A stretch of 64,000 bases of DNA, taken from positions 38,721 through 102,720 of the forward strand of contig NZ_SMAO01000011.1 of NCBI RefSeq assembly GCF_004342175.1, read 5' to 3'. A model generated the notes under the pieces. That model saw nothing but the letters and a program-made list of their open reading frames with translations. It was not told where the DNA came from and searched no databases. This document shows, in pieces, positions 19,233-29,170 of this stretch; the stretch's first letter is position 1; the number at the start of each line of letters is the position of its first letter. Source of the stretch: Thiobaca trueperi (lineage in GTDB: Bacteria; Pseudomonadota; Gammaproteobacteria; Chromatiales; Chromatiaceae). The translations under genes and the position numbers were made by a program.

Positions 19233-21101
19233 TCAGTGAATGCGAAAATAGCCCACCCGTTCCTGCAGGGCACTGGAGATGGCGCTCAGTCGTGCACTCT
19301 GGCCAAACCCGGAATCGGCGGCCTGTGCATGCTCCTGTGCCAACTGGCTGATCTGATTGATGGCGACCGCGATCTCCTCGGCCATCCGGCTCTGTTCCTC
19401 GGCGGCGCTGGCGATCTGGTGGGTCATGTCGGTCAGAAGATTGACCGATGCGGAAAAGGCGTCAAGGTTCTGCACCGCCTGACCATAATGATCGACGCTC
19501 TGTCTGGCGCGGTCGCGATTGGCATGGATGACGCCGACGGCATTCCTGGAGCTGCTGCGCAGTGTGGCAATGAGCGTCTCGATTTCCTGAATCGAATCCT
19601 GGGTCCGCAGTGCCAACTGGCGGACTTCATCGGCTACCACGGCAAACCCCCGGCCATGTTCACCGGCACGCGCGGCCTCAATGGAGGCGTTCAGCGCCAG
19701 CAGATTGGTCTGGCTGGCGATCTGGCGGATGACGACCAGGACGTTGCCGACGGCATGGCTGTGATCCGCCAGACCGAGCACCACATCGGCGGCCTGATCG
19801 ATCTCGGTCGCCAGCGCCTCGATGATCTCGGTGGTCTGCGCCAGGATCTGACGGCTCTGTTCGATCCGCTGGCGCGCGTCGCACGTCGCCCCCACCGCGC
19901 GGCTGGTATGGCTGGCGACTTCCTGGGCGGAACAGGCCAACTGGTTGACGGCGAGATCCACATGACCGGTCTCGGTCTTCTGGCGGTCGAACTGGATCTT
20001 GCTGGTCTGCGCCAGACGCGCCATGTCGCCTGCCGAGTGATGCAGATCGCCGCTGGCCGTGTGCAAATGGCCGACGATGTCCCGAATCCGCTCGACCATG
20101 GTCTGCAACGCCCTCATCAACTGACCGACCTCGTCCTGACGGCTGGTTGCGAACGAGACATTCAGGTCGCCATCGGCCAGCGTAGCCACGGTTTTCACCG
20201 CCTCGTCCAATGGGCGCAGGGCGCGGCGCATATACCAGTAGAGCCCGCTGGCGGCCAGGATCAGGAGCAGGGCCACGCCGGAATAGGCGATCAGTTCGAA
20301 CTGGCGCTGGGCGACCAGGGCGGCGCTGTCATCCATCACGCTGACCAGATGCGCGACCGGTTGCCCATCGACACCCATGATGGGCAGGATCGTCGCGCGA
20401 TACAGGGTCTCATCGGCACTGAAGATCTCATGAGCGACCCCGCCCAGGGGCGGCAGGGCGAAACCGAACGACGCGAACAGATCGGGGCGGGTACTCGCGA
20501 ACAACTGGCCCTCGGCGCCGACCAGATAGACCTCGGAACCCTGGATTGTCTTGAACTGTTCCAGGGCTGGAATCAATGGCTTCTGAAAGACGACCGCCCC
20601 GATGGGTTCGCGGCGCACCGACAGGATGAAGGCCAGCAGCGCCACGGGTTCGCCCTGTGCGTTGCGGCCGATGCTGCGCTGAGGTTTGCCATTGGCGGCG
20701 CTGGCGGCGACGAGCGCCGCCACATCCGGTGGCGTCGTCGTTTCATCGCCGCAGCACAGCCGTTCATGCGCGGCATTGAACAGATGGAGTTGATCGAAAT
20801 AGCCCTGTTCACCGATCAGGTTGATGAGCGAATCGGTCGCCTGACGCAAGGCATCGACGTTGTTCTGCTTCAGTGCCTGACGCAGGGCAAAGTCACGTTC
20901 GAAATCGGCGATGCCGCCCTGCATCTGCGCGAACAGATCTTCGGTTACCTGGGTCCAGACCAGATTCCTGCCGGCTGTCACCTCCTGTGCGACACGGGTT
21001 TCGATGCGCGCGTTGCTGACGCGGGCGACCAGGATCAGGGCGGCGGCGACCATCAGTGTGACGGTGATCGCAACCAGGGTGACGCTTTTGCGGATACTCA
21101 T
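19233..21101 (-). CDS. Methyl-accepting chemotaxis protein
   Basis: A 622-residue chemoreceptor. One membrane helix near residues 8-28, a large periplasmic sensor of about 250 residues with a CCGD stretch, a second helix ([20 protein letters not shown]), a HAMP domain, and a cytoplasmic signalling tip with the invariant hairpin [20 protein letters not shown] and EVRQLALRT. The conserved tip binds CheA/CheW. I choose ATG 21101 (MSIRKSV), which puts the first helix at the N-terminus; the frame is open to 21158. No pentapeptide methylesterase tether is seen at the C-terminus. Ligand unknown. Confidence 0.9.
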   Translation of the reverse strand: MSIRKSVTLVAITVTLMVAAALILVARVSNARIETRVAQEVTAGRNLVWTQVTEDLFAQMQGGIADFERDFALRQALKQNNVDALRQATDSLINLIGEQGYFDQLHLFNAAHERLCCGDETTTPPDVAALVAASAANGKPQRSIGRNAQGEPVALLAFILSVRREPIGAVVFQKPLIPALEQFKTIQGSEVYLVGAEGQLFASTRPDLFASFGFALPPLGGVAHEIFSADETLYRATILPIMGVDGQPVAHLVSVMDDSAALVAQRQFELIAYSGVALLLILAASGLYWYMRRALRPLDEAVKTVATLADGDLNVSFATSRQDEVGQLMRALQTMVERIRDIVGHLHTASGDLHHSAGDMARLAQTSKIQFDRQKTETGHVDLAVNQLACSAQEVASHTSRAVGATCDARQRIEQSRQILAQTTEIIEALATEIDQAADVVLGLADHSHAVGNVLVVIRQIASQTNLLALNASIEAARAGEHGRGFAVVADEVRQLALRTQDSIQEIETLIATLRSSSRNAVGVIHANRDRARQSVDHYGQAVQNLDAFSASVNLLTDMTHQIASAAEEQSRMAEEIAVAINQISQLAQEHAQAADSGFGQSARLSAISSALQERVGYFRIH

Positions 21102-21216
21102 GTGGAACTGCTCTGCAAGCCGTGGCTGCCCGGAAAGGAGGGCTGTCGAACCGGTCAAATAGGATGACGAGACCGGCGGCAGTAGAACAAAGGAGCTTGA
21201 CGGTTTGATGACCGTG

Positions 21217-22350
21217 TCAGCTTTTGTGATGAAGATCGCGATAAAGCAGGGCGGCGACCAGGGCCGTGAAGGGCGCGACCGTGATCAGCCCGAAACTGCC
21301 GACCAGGATATTCAGCACCTCGGCGGCGACGAAAGGGGCGTTCAGAATATTGGCGGCGGGGAGCCCTTTGGCCATGAAAAGCAGGAACATGGTGATGTGG
21401 CTGCTGGAGTAGGCGAGCAGCAGGGTCGTGGTCATGGTTCCGACCACGGCGCGTCCGATCCGCAGGCCGGATGTCAGGTGTTCGATCAGACCGATGTCGG
21501 GGTGCTGCTGCTTGATCTCGTCCATGCTCGCGGCGATGTCCATCGCCAGATCCATGATGGCGCCGGATGAGGCGATGAAGATGCTGGCAATGAAGATGTC
21601 GGTCAGTCGCAGCTCGTAATAGCCCGAATAGAGCAGTGTTTCGGCGAAAGGCCGCACCGCGCCATGCAATTGGAAGGCGTGCGCGAACCAGACGGCCAGC
21701 GCGCAGGTGAGCAGCACGCCGAGCATGGATCCGGTAAAGGTGGCGAAACCCCGACGATTGAGCCCCCCGACCGAGAAGGTGATGACGGCCGTGAGCAGTG
21801 CGACCAGGGCCAGCCCGGTCGGCACGGGCGGATAACCGAGCAGCAGCAGCGGAAAAAACAGCTTCCAGAGCAGGAGCGCGGCGAAGACGAAGGAGAGCGC
21901 CGCCTTGAGCCCGGTCACCCCGGCAACGGCGACCAGGAGCGCGGTGAAGATCCCGATCAGAAGCAGTTGCAGCCCCAGGCGATAGACGCCGCGCGCCATG
22001 CCATGTGCGGGTTTGCCGTCCCGGAGGTCGTATTCCACCAGAATGACTTGCCCGGCTTCATAGAACTCATCGAGCTCCAGCTTGCCGGTCAGCATGTTGG
22101 TTACTGTAAGCTCTTGATCTTTATGTGGGCCGTTCAGCAGCCGCACCGTCAGAACCTGATCCTCGGTCTTGATGATCAGATTGACGCGAACCTGACTGTT
22201 ATCGACGTCCGTGATGAGACCGCGCGCATGCAGCCCATGTTCTCCGCGCGGTGCGGGCGAGAGATCGAGCAAGACGAGCACCATGCAGAGTAGCGCGATG
22301 ATCGTCGCGAACAGCCAGTCGCGGTTCCAGGTCAGCCTTGGGATTTTCAT
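21217..22350 (-). CDS. YibE/F-family membrane protein
   Basis: A 377-residue multi-pass membrane protein. After an N-terminal helix there is a periplasmic beta-rich domain (about residues 40-115: [45 protein letters not shown]) and then about seven helices with [20 protein letters not shown] and [17 protein letters not shown], the YibE/YibF signature. The family has no established function. Monocistronic, on the same strand as the alkaline phosphatase upstream but separated by a strong terminator. Confidence 0.85.
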   Translation of the reverse strand: MKIPRLTWNRDWLFATIIALLCMVLVLLDLSPAPRGEHGLHARGLITDVDNSQVRVNLIIKTEDQVLTVRLLNGPHKDQELTVTNMLTGKLELDEFYEAGQVILVEYDLRDGKPAHGMARGVYRLGLQLLLIGIFTALLVAVAGVTGLKAALSFVFAALLLWKLFFPLLLLGYPPVPTGLALVALLTAVITFSVGGLNRRGFATFTGSMLGVLLTCALAVWFAHAFQLHGAVRPFAETLLYSGYYELRLTDIFIASIFIASSGAIMDLAMDIAASMDEIKQQHPDIGLIEHLTSGLRIGRAVVGTMTTTLLLAYSSSHITMFLLFMAKGLPAANILNAPFVAAEVLNILVGSFGLITVAPFTALVAALLYRDLHHKS

Positions 22351-22376
22351 CGAAAGATCGCTTGCGGGCAGTATGC

Positions 22377-22414
22377 AAAAGACGCACGGCGCCGTCGGTG
22401 CGACGGCGCCGTGC
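22377..22414 (-). terminator. Rho-independent terminator of phoA
   Basis: Perfect 13-bp stem GCACGGCGCCGTC (22384-22396) and complement (22402-22414) with a 5-nt loop. On the minus strand it is followed by GTCTTTTGC. Confidence 0.8.
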
Positions 22415-22447
22415 AGCAGATGACAGGAGCAGGCGGCGAGAGCCGGA

Positions 22448-23989
22448 TTATTTGGGGCTTGGCAGATTCACGCCGAGATCCATGGCTTTCGCGAGTCTTT
22501 TGGCGATATCGGTGTTGTCGTAGAAGCCCTGGAAGCGAGGGGCCTGAGGGCCCTGGGCATAGACCGGAGTCGGCACGCCGGTATGCGAATAGGAGGTCCA
22601 GCCGATACTGGCGATCTCGTTGAGGATATGGGTGATGGTGACGACGATGGGCTCGTAGCTGCCATAGAGCAGCGTGTTCTCCGCATCGCTGTTGTTGTTT
22701 TGGCCGGGAGCGGTGTCGGTCTTGGTCATGGACTTGTCGTAGGCGTCCTCCAGTTTTTCCTTCTGGTAGTCGTTCAGCGACGCCCATTCGAGACCGAAGG
22801 TGTCATTCAGCAGGGCGACCATCGCTGCATTGTTTGCCAGATTTTTGGGATTCTTCCATTGGTAGCCTTTGGCATAGGTGGCTTTGTGATCTTCCCACTG
22901 GTTCGCGGCGAAATGTTCGTAGCTGTTGGTCTGGTCGAGCAGCTTGTCGTAATACGCGGTGTAGCCGGTCGTGGCATGGCCGACCGTCATGCCGCCGGTT
23001 TCGTGGTCGCCGGTGACAATGATCAGGGTTTCATCCGGGTGCTGTTTGTAGAAATCGAGCGCCTTGCCGATCGCGCTATCGAAGTCGAGCATGTCGCCGA
23101 TCGCGGCGACCGCATCGTTGGCGTGACAGGCCCAGTCGATCTTGCCGCCTTCGACCATGAGGAAAAAGCCCGATTGCTTTCCCTGCGCGAAGAGGCTGGA
23201 GATCGCGACCTCGGTCATCTCCGTCAATGAGACATTGGTCGCGGGGCGGTCGATTGCGTAAGGCATTGCCGCCGAATCGTCGAGCGTCGGATTGATGGCG
23301 ACGATCTTGCCTTTGGGCGGATTCTTCTTGAGTGCCAGGATCGACTGGCGGGTGTTGAGGATCTTGTAGCCCTGTTTGTCGAGCAAATCCCAGATGTTGT
23401 TGCTCGTGTCGCCAGCCCGCGCCGGTCCTTCGGGCGAGGCGAAGCCACCGCCACCGAAGAATTCGTAGCCGCTTTGGGTCAGTTGGGTGGCGATGTTGTT
23501 CATGTAGCCACGGCTTTCGACGCTGGCATAGTAGGCCGCCGGGGTGGCGTGATCGAGCGAAACGCTGGTCAGGACGCCGACCTTGCGGCCCTTCTGATGG
23601 GCGAGTTCAGCCACGCTTTTATAGCTTTTCGTCATGGTCTCGTTCATGCCGATGACGCCGCTCTTGGTCTTGAGACCGCTGGCAAAGGCGGTGGCCGAGG
23701 ATGCCGAATCGGTCATGAGCGCGCCCGCGTCGTAGGTCGTCTGCATGCCCTGGACTTTCATTTTGGACATGTTCAGACGGTTTTCCGGCTTGCGCAGATC
23801 CTTGGCCAGCGTGGCCGAACCGCCGTTGATGGTCGTGAGATAGGCCTCGGTGCTCTGGACCTGCGGGTTGGCCATGCCGTCGCCAAGGAAGAAAAAGACA
23901 TATTTGGCCGGCGTCGCGGCCTGTGCCAGGCTCGCGGCGCACAGGGTTGCGACGATCAAAAACTTGGGTGCCGCATGCTTTGGGTTCAC
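22448..23989 (-). CDS. phoA: Alkaline phosphatase, PhoA family
   Basis: A 513-residue periplasmic phosphomonoesterase. Seen: signal peptide ending LAQAATPAKY, metal-binding FFFLGDGMA, catalytic Ser in TDSASSATAFASG, DHATPAAYYASVESR, and C-terminal metal ligands VTGDHETGG and YSHTGVPTPVYAQGP. I place the start at GTG 23989, since AGGAG lies about 9 nt upstream and it gives a normal signal peptide; ATGs at 24049 and 24061 would add charged residues before it. Homologues are induced by phosphate starvation, but no Pho box was recognised here. Confidence 0.9.
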   Translation of the reverse strand: MNPKHAAPKFLIVATLCAASLAQAATPAKYVFFFLGDGMANPQVQSTEAYLTTINGGSATLAKDLRKPENRLNMSKMKVQGMQTTYDAGALMTDSASSATAFASGLKTKSGVIGMNETMTKSYKSVAELAHQKGRKVGVLTSVSLDHATPAAYYASVESRGYMNNIATQLTQSGYEFFGGGGFASPEGPARAGDTSNNIWDLLDKQGYKILNTRQSILALKKNPPKGKIVAINPTLDDSAAMPYAIDRPATNVSLTEMTEVAISSLFAQGKQSGFFLMVEGGKIDWACHANDAVAAIGDMLDFDSAIGKALDFYKQHPDETLIIVTGDHETGGMTVGHATTGYTAYYDKLLDQTNSYEHFAANQWEDHKATYAKGYQWKNPKNLANNAAMVALLNDTFGLEWASLNDYQKEKLEDAYDKSMTKTDTAPGQNNNSDAENTLLYGSYEPIVVTITHILNEIASIGWTSYSHTGVPTPVYAQGPQAPRFQGFYDNTDIAKRLAKAMDLGVNLPSPK

Positions 23990-24112
23990 GTTGTGATGCT
24001 CCTGATGCTCGTCATGTGTCAAGGCCGTGATTGCAGGGAAGGCAGCCATGCTGGCCCCCATCCCGTGGCGCGGGCACTCTAACGATCAACTATTGCATCC
24101 TGATGACATCCC

Positions 24113-24505
24113 TTATGGCAGTGCGTGAATAGCCTCGATCCTGGCATCGTAACGGTCGCGCAGACTGTCAGGCAGATCTGAATCCTTGGCGCTGGCACAG
24201 CCCCCGGCATTGAGCAGGAGTGCGACGAAGTCGTCTTCAAGACGCTGCTGGGTGCGGCGGTAGCTCCGCTCAGGGAACAGATCGTCCTGCACCGAGAGCA
24301 CGGTGATGCGCAGTTTGCTGACCAGCAGCTTGTTCAGATTTTCCATGCGGCGTCCAGACTGGTCGCCGCGACAGCGGGCGTGGTAGAAATCCACCGCTGC
24401 CGCCGCCTCCACCGCCTCGACCAGGAGTTGCCGGGTCGTTTCATCGAGGGGCGGCGTGGCTGGCGCGGAACCGGCGGCGAAGACTGCAAGCAGTGGCAGC
24501 GCCAT
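24113..24505 (-). CDS. Small exported protein of unknown function
   Basis: About 130 residues beginning MALPLLAVFAAGSAPATPP, a plausible signal peptide cleaved near APA, with start placed at that internal Met; the frame is open to 24622. The mature part is helical and charged with two Cys (HARCRGDQ and GGCASAKD) that could form a disulfide. The longer form overlaps the SDR gene upstream by 4 bp. I recognise no family. Confidence 0.55.
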   Translation of the reverse strand: MALPLLAVFAAGSAPATPPLDETTRQLLVEAVEAAAAVDFYHARCRGDQSGRRMENLNKLLVSKLRITVLSVQDDLFPERSYRRTQQRLEDDFVALLLNAGGCASAKDSDLPDSLRDRYDARIEAIHALP

Positions 24506-24618
24506 CCGCAGCGGTCGCAAGGGGACGAATGATGCTGGAGTGCGCCGGGAGTGGAGGTTTCGCCGGGCGGCGGGTCGGTCGTTATGGTGCAGGTCTGCTG
24601 GATGTCGCACGGGATGGG

Positions 24619-25332
24619 TCAACTCCGTCCGTAAACCGGGATGGACGCGCCCGTGATGGCACGGGCGGCGTCCGACGCCAGAAAGAGGATGACATCGGCC
24701 AGTGCGTCGAGCGAAACCCAGGTGTCGTGGTTCGCATCAGGCATGGCCGCGCGGTTTGGCGGTGTGTCGAGTGTGCCGGGCAGGACGCAGTTCACAGTGA
24801 TCCCAGTGTGTCTGAGTTCGTCGGCCAGGCTTTCGGTCAGGGTGATGACCGCCGCCTTCGCAACACAGTAAGGCGCCATGTGGCCGCTGCCCTGGATGGC
24901 CGCCCGTGCTGAGACATTGACGATGCGACCAGCCCCGGCCTCCAGAAATCTGGGGATCGCGGCCCGGACGCAATTGAGCGGCGTGTGCATGTTCAGATCC
25001 ATCATGAGTTCCCAATCCTGATCCGTAGTGTCATGGACCGCCGGCCCCATGGCAAAACCGCCAGCGAGATTGACAAGCGCATGGAGACCACCGAAGCGGG
25101 CGATAACCTGGTCAACCATGGCCGAAACGGCGGGTGGTTGCAACAGATCCACAGCGAAGGTGGCGACATCGGTCTCGACTCCGAGTCTCTGCCGCGCCTC
25201 AGCCAGCCCTGCCGGATCGCGAGCGACCAGCGCCAGGCTGGCGCCCCGTGCCGCAAAGGCGCGTGCGGTCGCCTGTCCGAGATGGCCCGTCGCGCCGGTG
25301 ACGATGACGGTCCTGCCTTTGAAATCCTGCAT
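24619..25332 (-). CDS. Short-chain dehydrogenase/reductase
   Basis: A 237-residue Rossmann oxidoreductase. Nucleotide-binding VTGATGHLGQATA, the NLAGG motif, catalytic Ser in NVSARAAIQGSGHMAP, and Tyr-Lys in YCVAKAA. Arg/Asp after beta-2 (VARDPAGL) is compatible with NADPH. Substrate cannot be told; SDRs of this type reduce or oxidise carbonyls in fatty-acid, quinone or sugar metabolism. It is in line with the small exported protein and may share its transcript. Confidence 0.85.
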   Translation of the reverse strand: MQDFKGRTVIVTGATGHLGQATARAFAARGASLALVARDPAGLAEARQRLGVETDVATFAVDLLQPPAVSAMVDQVIARFGGLHALVNLAGGFAMGPAVHDTTDQDWELMMDLNMHTPLNCVRAAIPRFLEAGAGRIVNVSARAAIQGSGHMAPYCVAKAAVITLTESLADELRHTGITVNCVLPGTLDTPPNRAAMPDANHDTWVSLDALADVILFLASDAARAITGASIPVYGRS

Positions 25333-25573
25333 GATTCCGCTTCCTTGTCTGATGATCGCTGTAACCGGAATTGGGTCGGCGATCCTGTGAATAAACCTGA
25401 ATCCGGCATGTTAAGCCACGACAGAAAACAAAGGACGTCACGCATGACAGGGTGCTTGCCTGTATGATTCGTGCCGTGAGCAACGGATTCAAACCTCAAG
25501 ACTCTCTGCCATCCCTGACCGGCCGCGCCCGGCCCGGACGCGACTGCGTGCGTCTGATTCAGAGGATGCGCGC

Positions 25574-26752
25574 ATGATCGAACTCCTGTTTCTGCTTCTG
25601 CCAGTCGCCGCCGCCTCCGGCTGGTGGGCGGCGCGGCGCAGCAGCCGGACCAGACGCGACGGACTTGGTCCGACCCATCCGGATTTTCTGCGCGGCCTCA
25701 ATTATCTGCTGGAAGAACAGCCTGACAAGGCGATCGACATGTTCCTGAAACTCGCCGAAGTGGATGGCGAGACGGTCGAGACGCATCTGGCGCTCGGCAG
25801 TCTGTTCCGGCGTCGCGGCGAGGTGGATCGAGCCATCCGCATTCATCAGAATCTGGTGGCGCGCAAGAATCTGACCACTGAACGGCGCAGTTATGCCCTG
25901 TTCGAACTGGGTCAGGATTATATGCGCGCCGGGCTGCTGGATCGGGCCGAGGGGTTGTTTCAGGAACTGGTCGAACTCGATCTGCACTGTCAGCGTGCGC
26001 TCCATGCCTTGCGCGACATCTATCAGCAGGAGCGCGACTGGAACCGTTGCCTGGACGTGGTGGCACAGATCAAGGTGCTGACCGGTCAGCCGATGACCGT
26101 CGAGATCGCCCATTATCATTGCGAACTGGCGGAGGACGCACAGCGCAAAGGCGATGCCGCGACGGCCCGACAGCAGTTGACCCAGGCACTGAAGGTCGAT
26201 CCGCATTGCGCGCGCGCGGCCATGCTGGAGGGGCGGGCGGCCCTGGACGACGACGACCCGGCGCGCGCGGTTGAACTCTTCCTGCGTCTGGCCGAGCGCA
26301 ACACCGCCTATGTGCCGGAGATCCTGCCCGCGCTGATCACGGCCCTGAATCGACTGGGGCGCAACGACCTGCTCGACCTGCTCGAAGATCTTGCCCGGCG
26401 TCATGCCAGTCCATCCCTGATGCTGAGTCTCAGCGAGGTGGTGGCGCGCGAGCGGGGGACGGATGCGGCGATCGATCTGCTGATCGATTATCTGGCCCGT
26501 TACGCCGATCTGTCGGTGCTCGAACGGGTGCTCGATCTGCGGATCCAGGACGCGGAAACGGATGCGAAAGGGCGGCACCGGGCGCAGGTGGCGCTGGGCG
26601 TCGCGCACCATCTGCTCGCGCGCCAGCCCGTCTATCAATGCGAACAATGCGGCTTCCAGGCGCGTCTGCTGCACTGGCAGTGCCCCAGTTGCAAGAGTTG
26701 GGGAACCGTGGTGCCGGTACAGCCCGAACCCATTGCTGGCGCCGAGACCTGA
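25574..26752 (+). CDS. lapB: Lipopolysaccharide assembly protein LapB (YciM)
   Basis: A 392-residue inner-membrane TPR protein that hands LpxC to FtsH and so limits LPS synthesis. One N-terminal helix (residues 1-18) is followed by TPR repeats (THPDFLRGLNYLLEEQPDKA, VETHLALGSLFRRRGEVDRAI, ALFELGQDYMRAGLLDRA) and a C-terminal rubredoxin-type zinc knuckle (YQCEQCGF and QCPSCKSWGT). The usual upstream lapA is missing. pyrF follows, as in other gammaproteobacteria. ftsH, its partner, is in the same window. Confidence 0.93.
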   Translation: MIELLFLLLPVAAASGWWAARRSSRTRRDGLGPTHPDFLRGLNYLLEEQPDKAIDMFLKLAEVDGETVETHLALGSLFRRRGEVDRAIRIHQNLVARKNLTTERRSYALFELGQDYMRAGLLDRAEGLFQELVELDLHCQRALHALRDIYQQERDWNRCLDVVAQIKVLTGQPMTVEIAHYHCELAEDAQRKGDAATARQQLTQALKVDPHCARAAMLEGRAALDDDDPARAVELFLRLAERNTAYVPEILPALITALNRLGRNDLLDLLEDLARRHASPSLMLSLSEVVARERGTDAAIDLLIDYLARYADLSVLERVLDLRIQDAETDAKGRHRAQVALGVAHHLLARQPVYQCEQCGFQARLLHWQCPSCKSWGTVVPVQPEPIAGAET

Positions 26753-26756
26753 TCTG

Positions 26757-26797
26757 GCGAAACAGGATCACTGTTAACCCTGTCTATTTGAAGCCAG
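26757..26797 (+). repeat. Partial family A element
   Basis: AACAGGATC then GTTAACCCTGTCTATTTGAAG, matching the right end of family A (GTTAATCCTGTCTATTT). Lies between lapB and pyrF. Confidence 0.5.
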
Positions 26798-26821
26798 AAC
26801 CCAAAACCCATCGAGAACATC

Positions 26822-27535
26822 GTGACCCAATCGACGCATCCGCTAACCCGCATCATTGTCGCACTCGATTTTGCCGCCGAGGCTGAGGCCCTGGCCCTGG
26901 TCGAGCGGCTCGACCCCGCCCGCTGCCGGCTCAAGGTCGGTAAAGAGCTTTTCACCCGCCTGGGGCCGGCCTTCGTCGAGACGCTTCAGCGACGCGGCTT
27001 CGAGGTCTTTCTGGATCTCAAATTCCACGACATCCCCAACACGGTCGCCGCCGCCTGTGCGGCGGCGGCGGATCTCGGGGTCTGGATGGTCAATGTCCAT
27101 GTCACCGGCGGTGCGCGCATGATCGAGGCCGCGCGCGAGCGTCTGAGCCGGATGCCACAGCCGCCCCTGCTGATCGGTGTCACCGTGCTGACCAGTCTGG
27201 ACGAGTCCGATCTGGCAGCCATCGGCTGTCCCGGCTCGCCCCGCGAGCGCGTGCTGGCCCTGGCGCGGCTTGGACAGGCATCCGGTCTGGACGGCATCGT
27301 CTGTTCGCCGCTGGAAGCCGCCCCGGTGCGTGAGGCGCTGGGACGCGATTTTCTGCTGGTGACCCCAGGGGTCAGACCGGCGGGCGCAGCGGCAGGCGAT
27401 CAGAAGCGCGTGATGACCCCGCCGGAAGCGGTCGCCGCCGGGGCCGATCATCTGGTGATTGGCCGCCCCATCACCCAGGCGGTAGATCCCCTGGCCGCGA
27501 TTGCCGAAATCGAGCGATCATTGACCCGAGCTTGA
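26822..27535 (+). CDS. pyrF: Orotidine 5'-phosphate decarboxylase
   Basis: A 237-residue TIM-barrel enzyme making UMP from OMP. The active-site DxKxxD array is in [13 protein letters not shown], preceded by the barrel start [15 protein letters not shown] text and followed by GVTVLTSL and a phosphate-binding ending ([20 protein letters not shown]). GTG start at 26822. Located after lapB as usual in this class. Confidence 0.94.
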   Translation: MTQSTHPLTRIIVALDFAAEAEALALVERLDPARCRLKVGKELFTRLGPAFVETLQRRGFEVFLDLKFHDIPNTVAAACAAAADLGVWMVNVHVTGGARMIEAARERLSRMPQPPLLIGVTVLTSLDESDLAAIGCPGSPRERVLALARLGQASGLDGIVCSPLEAAPVREALGRDFLLVTPGVRPAGAAAGDQKRVMTPPEAVAAGADHLVIGRPITQAVDPLAAIAEIERSLTRA

Positions 27536-27600
27536 GGCGAATCCGCATTCATCCGCCTGGGCCATTTCATCCATCACTGACTCACAAGGAGAACCAATCA

Positions 27601-28473
27601 ATGGCGAAGATTCGTAAGGCCGTTTTTCCCGTGGCCGGACTGGGCACGCGCTTTTTGCCGGCCACCAAGGCCAGCCCCAAGGAAATGCTGCCGATCGTCG
27701 ATAAACCCCTGATCCAGTATGCCGCCGACGAAGCGGTCGAAGCCGGCGTGGATCAACTGGTCTTCATCACCGGGCGCAGCAAGCGTTCCATTGAGGATCA
27801 TTTCGACAAGGCCTACGAACTGGAAGCCGAGCTGGAGCACGCTGGCAAGGATAAACTGCTCGAAATCGTGCGCAATGTCCTGCCGGCGTCGGCCTCCTGC
27901 ATCTATGTCCGCCAGGCCGAGGCACTGGGCCTGGGACACGCGGTGCTCTGCGCCAAGCCCGTCATCGGCAACGAGCCCTTCGCTGTACTGCTTGCCGACG
28001 ACCTCATTCGCGGCAATGGCAAGGGCGTGGTCGCGCAGATGAACGAAGTCCATGCCCGTTATGGCTGTAGCGTGCTCAGTGTGCAGGAAGTGCCGCGCGA
28101 GGAAACGCACAAATACGGCATCGTGGAGGTCGAAAAAGGCCGTAACGGCGAGTTGCGCGTGGTCTCCATCGTCGAAAAACCCGCACCGGCTGACGCGCCC
28201 TCCAATCTGGCGGTGGTCGGTCGCTATCTGCTCACCCCCCGGATCTTCGAGAAACTCGAAAACACCCGCGAAGGCGCTGGCGGCGAGATCCAGTTGACCG
28301 ACGGCATCTCCGATCTGCTCCAGGATGAGCATGTCATCGCCTATCCCTTCGAGGGCAAGCGTTACGACTGCGGCAGCAAGCTCGGTTATCTGGAGGCGAC
28401 CGTCGAATTCGGTCTCGCGCATCCCGAGCTGGGCGAGCGCTTCTCGGCCTATCTGCGGGCGTTCGGGCAGTAG
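27601..28473 (+). CDS. galU: UTP-glucose-1-phosphate uridylyltransferase
   Basis: A 290-residue enzyme making UDP-glucose. Nucleotide-binding [21 protein letters not shown] near the N-terminus, sugar-binding LADDLIRG, and [15 protein letters not shown] toward the end. AAGGAG lies 9 nt before ATG 27601. UDP-glucose feeds LPS core and glycogen pathways; no other sugar gene is adjacent. Confidence 0.94.
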   Translation: MAKIRKAVFPVAGLGTRFLPATKASPKEMLPIVDKPLIQYAADEAVEAGVDQLVFITGRSKRSIEDHFDKAYELEAELEHAGKDKLLEIVRNVLPASASCIYVRQAEALGLGHAVLCAKPVIGNEPFAVLLADDLIRGNGKGVVAQMNEVHARYGCSVLSVQEVPREETHKYGIVEVEKGRNGELRVVSIVEKPAPADAPSNLAVVGRYLLTPRIFEKLENTREGAGGEIQLTDGISDLLQDEHVIAYPFEGKRYDCGSKLGYLEATVEFGLAHPELGERFSAYLRAFGQ

Positions 28474-28544
28474 AGCCGGATCATCCCAGGATCCCGCTTG
28501 CGGGCGACTGGCAGAAGGCGAGCCATGTTGCCGGCAAGCGGATT

Positions 28545-28640
28545 GCCACATCGAAACCGTGCTCGGTGCGGTATGCGATTTCTGGGGATCGGGTCGGTCT
28601 TGGCAGAATCGACGATGACTGGATCTGTCGCGGTTAAACT
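28545..28640. repeat. Family B element, copy 1 of a tandem pair before rnpB
   Basis: Left end GAAACCGTGCTCGG and right end GTCGCGGTTAAAC are diverged. The centre (GGTGCGGTATGCGAT, GGTCTTGGCAGAATCGACGA) is close to the copy at 8.93-9.02 kb. Confidence 0.7.
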
Positions 28641-28656
28641 ATTCAATAATATGAAA

Positions 28657-28746
28657 TTTTAAATCGCGTCCCACTGAGTTCGGTGACACGTCCAGAGCTA
28701 AACACAAACTGAAAATAATGCATGTAGCGCTGGACGCGATTTAAAA
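28657..28746 (+). repeat. Family B' element with perfect 15-bp inverted ends
   Basis: TTTTAAATCGCGTCC at 28657-28671 is exactly complementary to 28732-28746. The centre aligns with the copy at 2712-2806 in the opposite orientation. It abuts the 3' end of the rnpB gene, where its terminal stem could act as a transcript end. Confidence 0.85.
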
Positions 28747-28754
28747 GGGGAAGG

Positions 28755-29121
28755 GAGTTAGCCGATAAGCCGGGTTCTGTCGTGGACAGTCATTCATCTG
28801 GGACGCGCGTCGCCGCGCGCCTCAAGCGACCTACCCGGGAACACGCGCGGGCCGCGCGGCGCAGCCGAAACTGCCGGTTCCCCTATTTGGTCTTGCTCCA
28901 GGTGGGGTTTACCCTGCCACCGATGTTGCCACCGGCGCGGTGCGCTCTTACCGCACCATTTCACCCTTACCTCCCACGACGGGCGCGGGATCGGCGGTTT
29001 GTTTTCTGTGGCACTTTCCGTGGACTCACGCCCCCCAGGCGTTACCTGGCACCTCGCCCGATGGAGCCCGGACTTTCCTCCCTTCCCGCATGGAAAGAGC
29101 GACTGTCTGGCCAACTCCCAG
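28755..29121 (-). ncRNA. rnpB: RNase P RNA (bacterial type A)
   Basis: Read on the minus strand, the sequence contains the landmarks of the gammaproteobacterial RNase P ribozyme: GAGGAAAGTCCGGGCTCC near the 5' end, TGCCAGGTAACGCCTGGGGG, ACAAACCGCCGAT, GGTAAGGGTGAAA, GGTGCGGTAAGAGCGCACCG, GGAGCAAGACCAAATAGGGG, CCGGGTAGG, and the 3' end AGATGAATGACTG then GACAGAACCCGGCTTAT. It matures the 5' ends of tRNAs. Ends are estimated from these landmarks. Confidence 0.96.
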
Positions 29122-29127
29122 CGGCGG

Positions 29128-29157
29128 AGTATACGCGAAGCCTGAAACGCCCGTCAG
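29128..29157 (-). promoter_or_regulatory. Sigma70-like promoter of rnpB
   Basis: On the minus strand TATACT (29128-29133) as -10 lies 18 bp after CTGACG (29152-29157) as -35, with the RNA 5' end about 7 bp downstream. Confidence 0.7.
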
Positions 29158-29170
29158 CGTCGTTCGGCCA

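Noticed and set aside
19236..21167. 643-codon open frame opposite the chemoreceptor
   Set aside because: The minus-strand chemoreceptor has all family motifs; the plus-strand text is a shadow.
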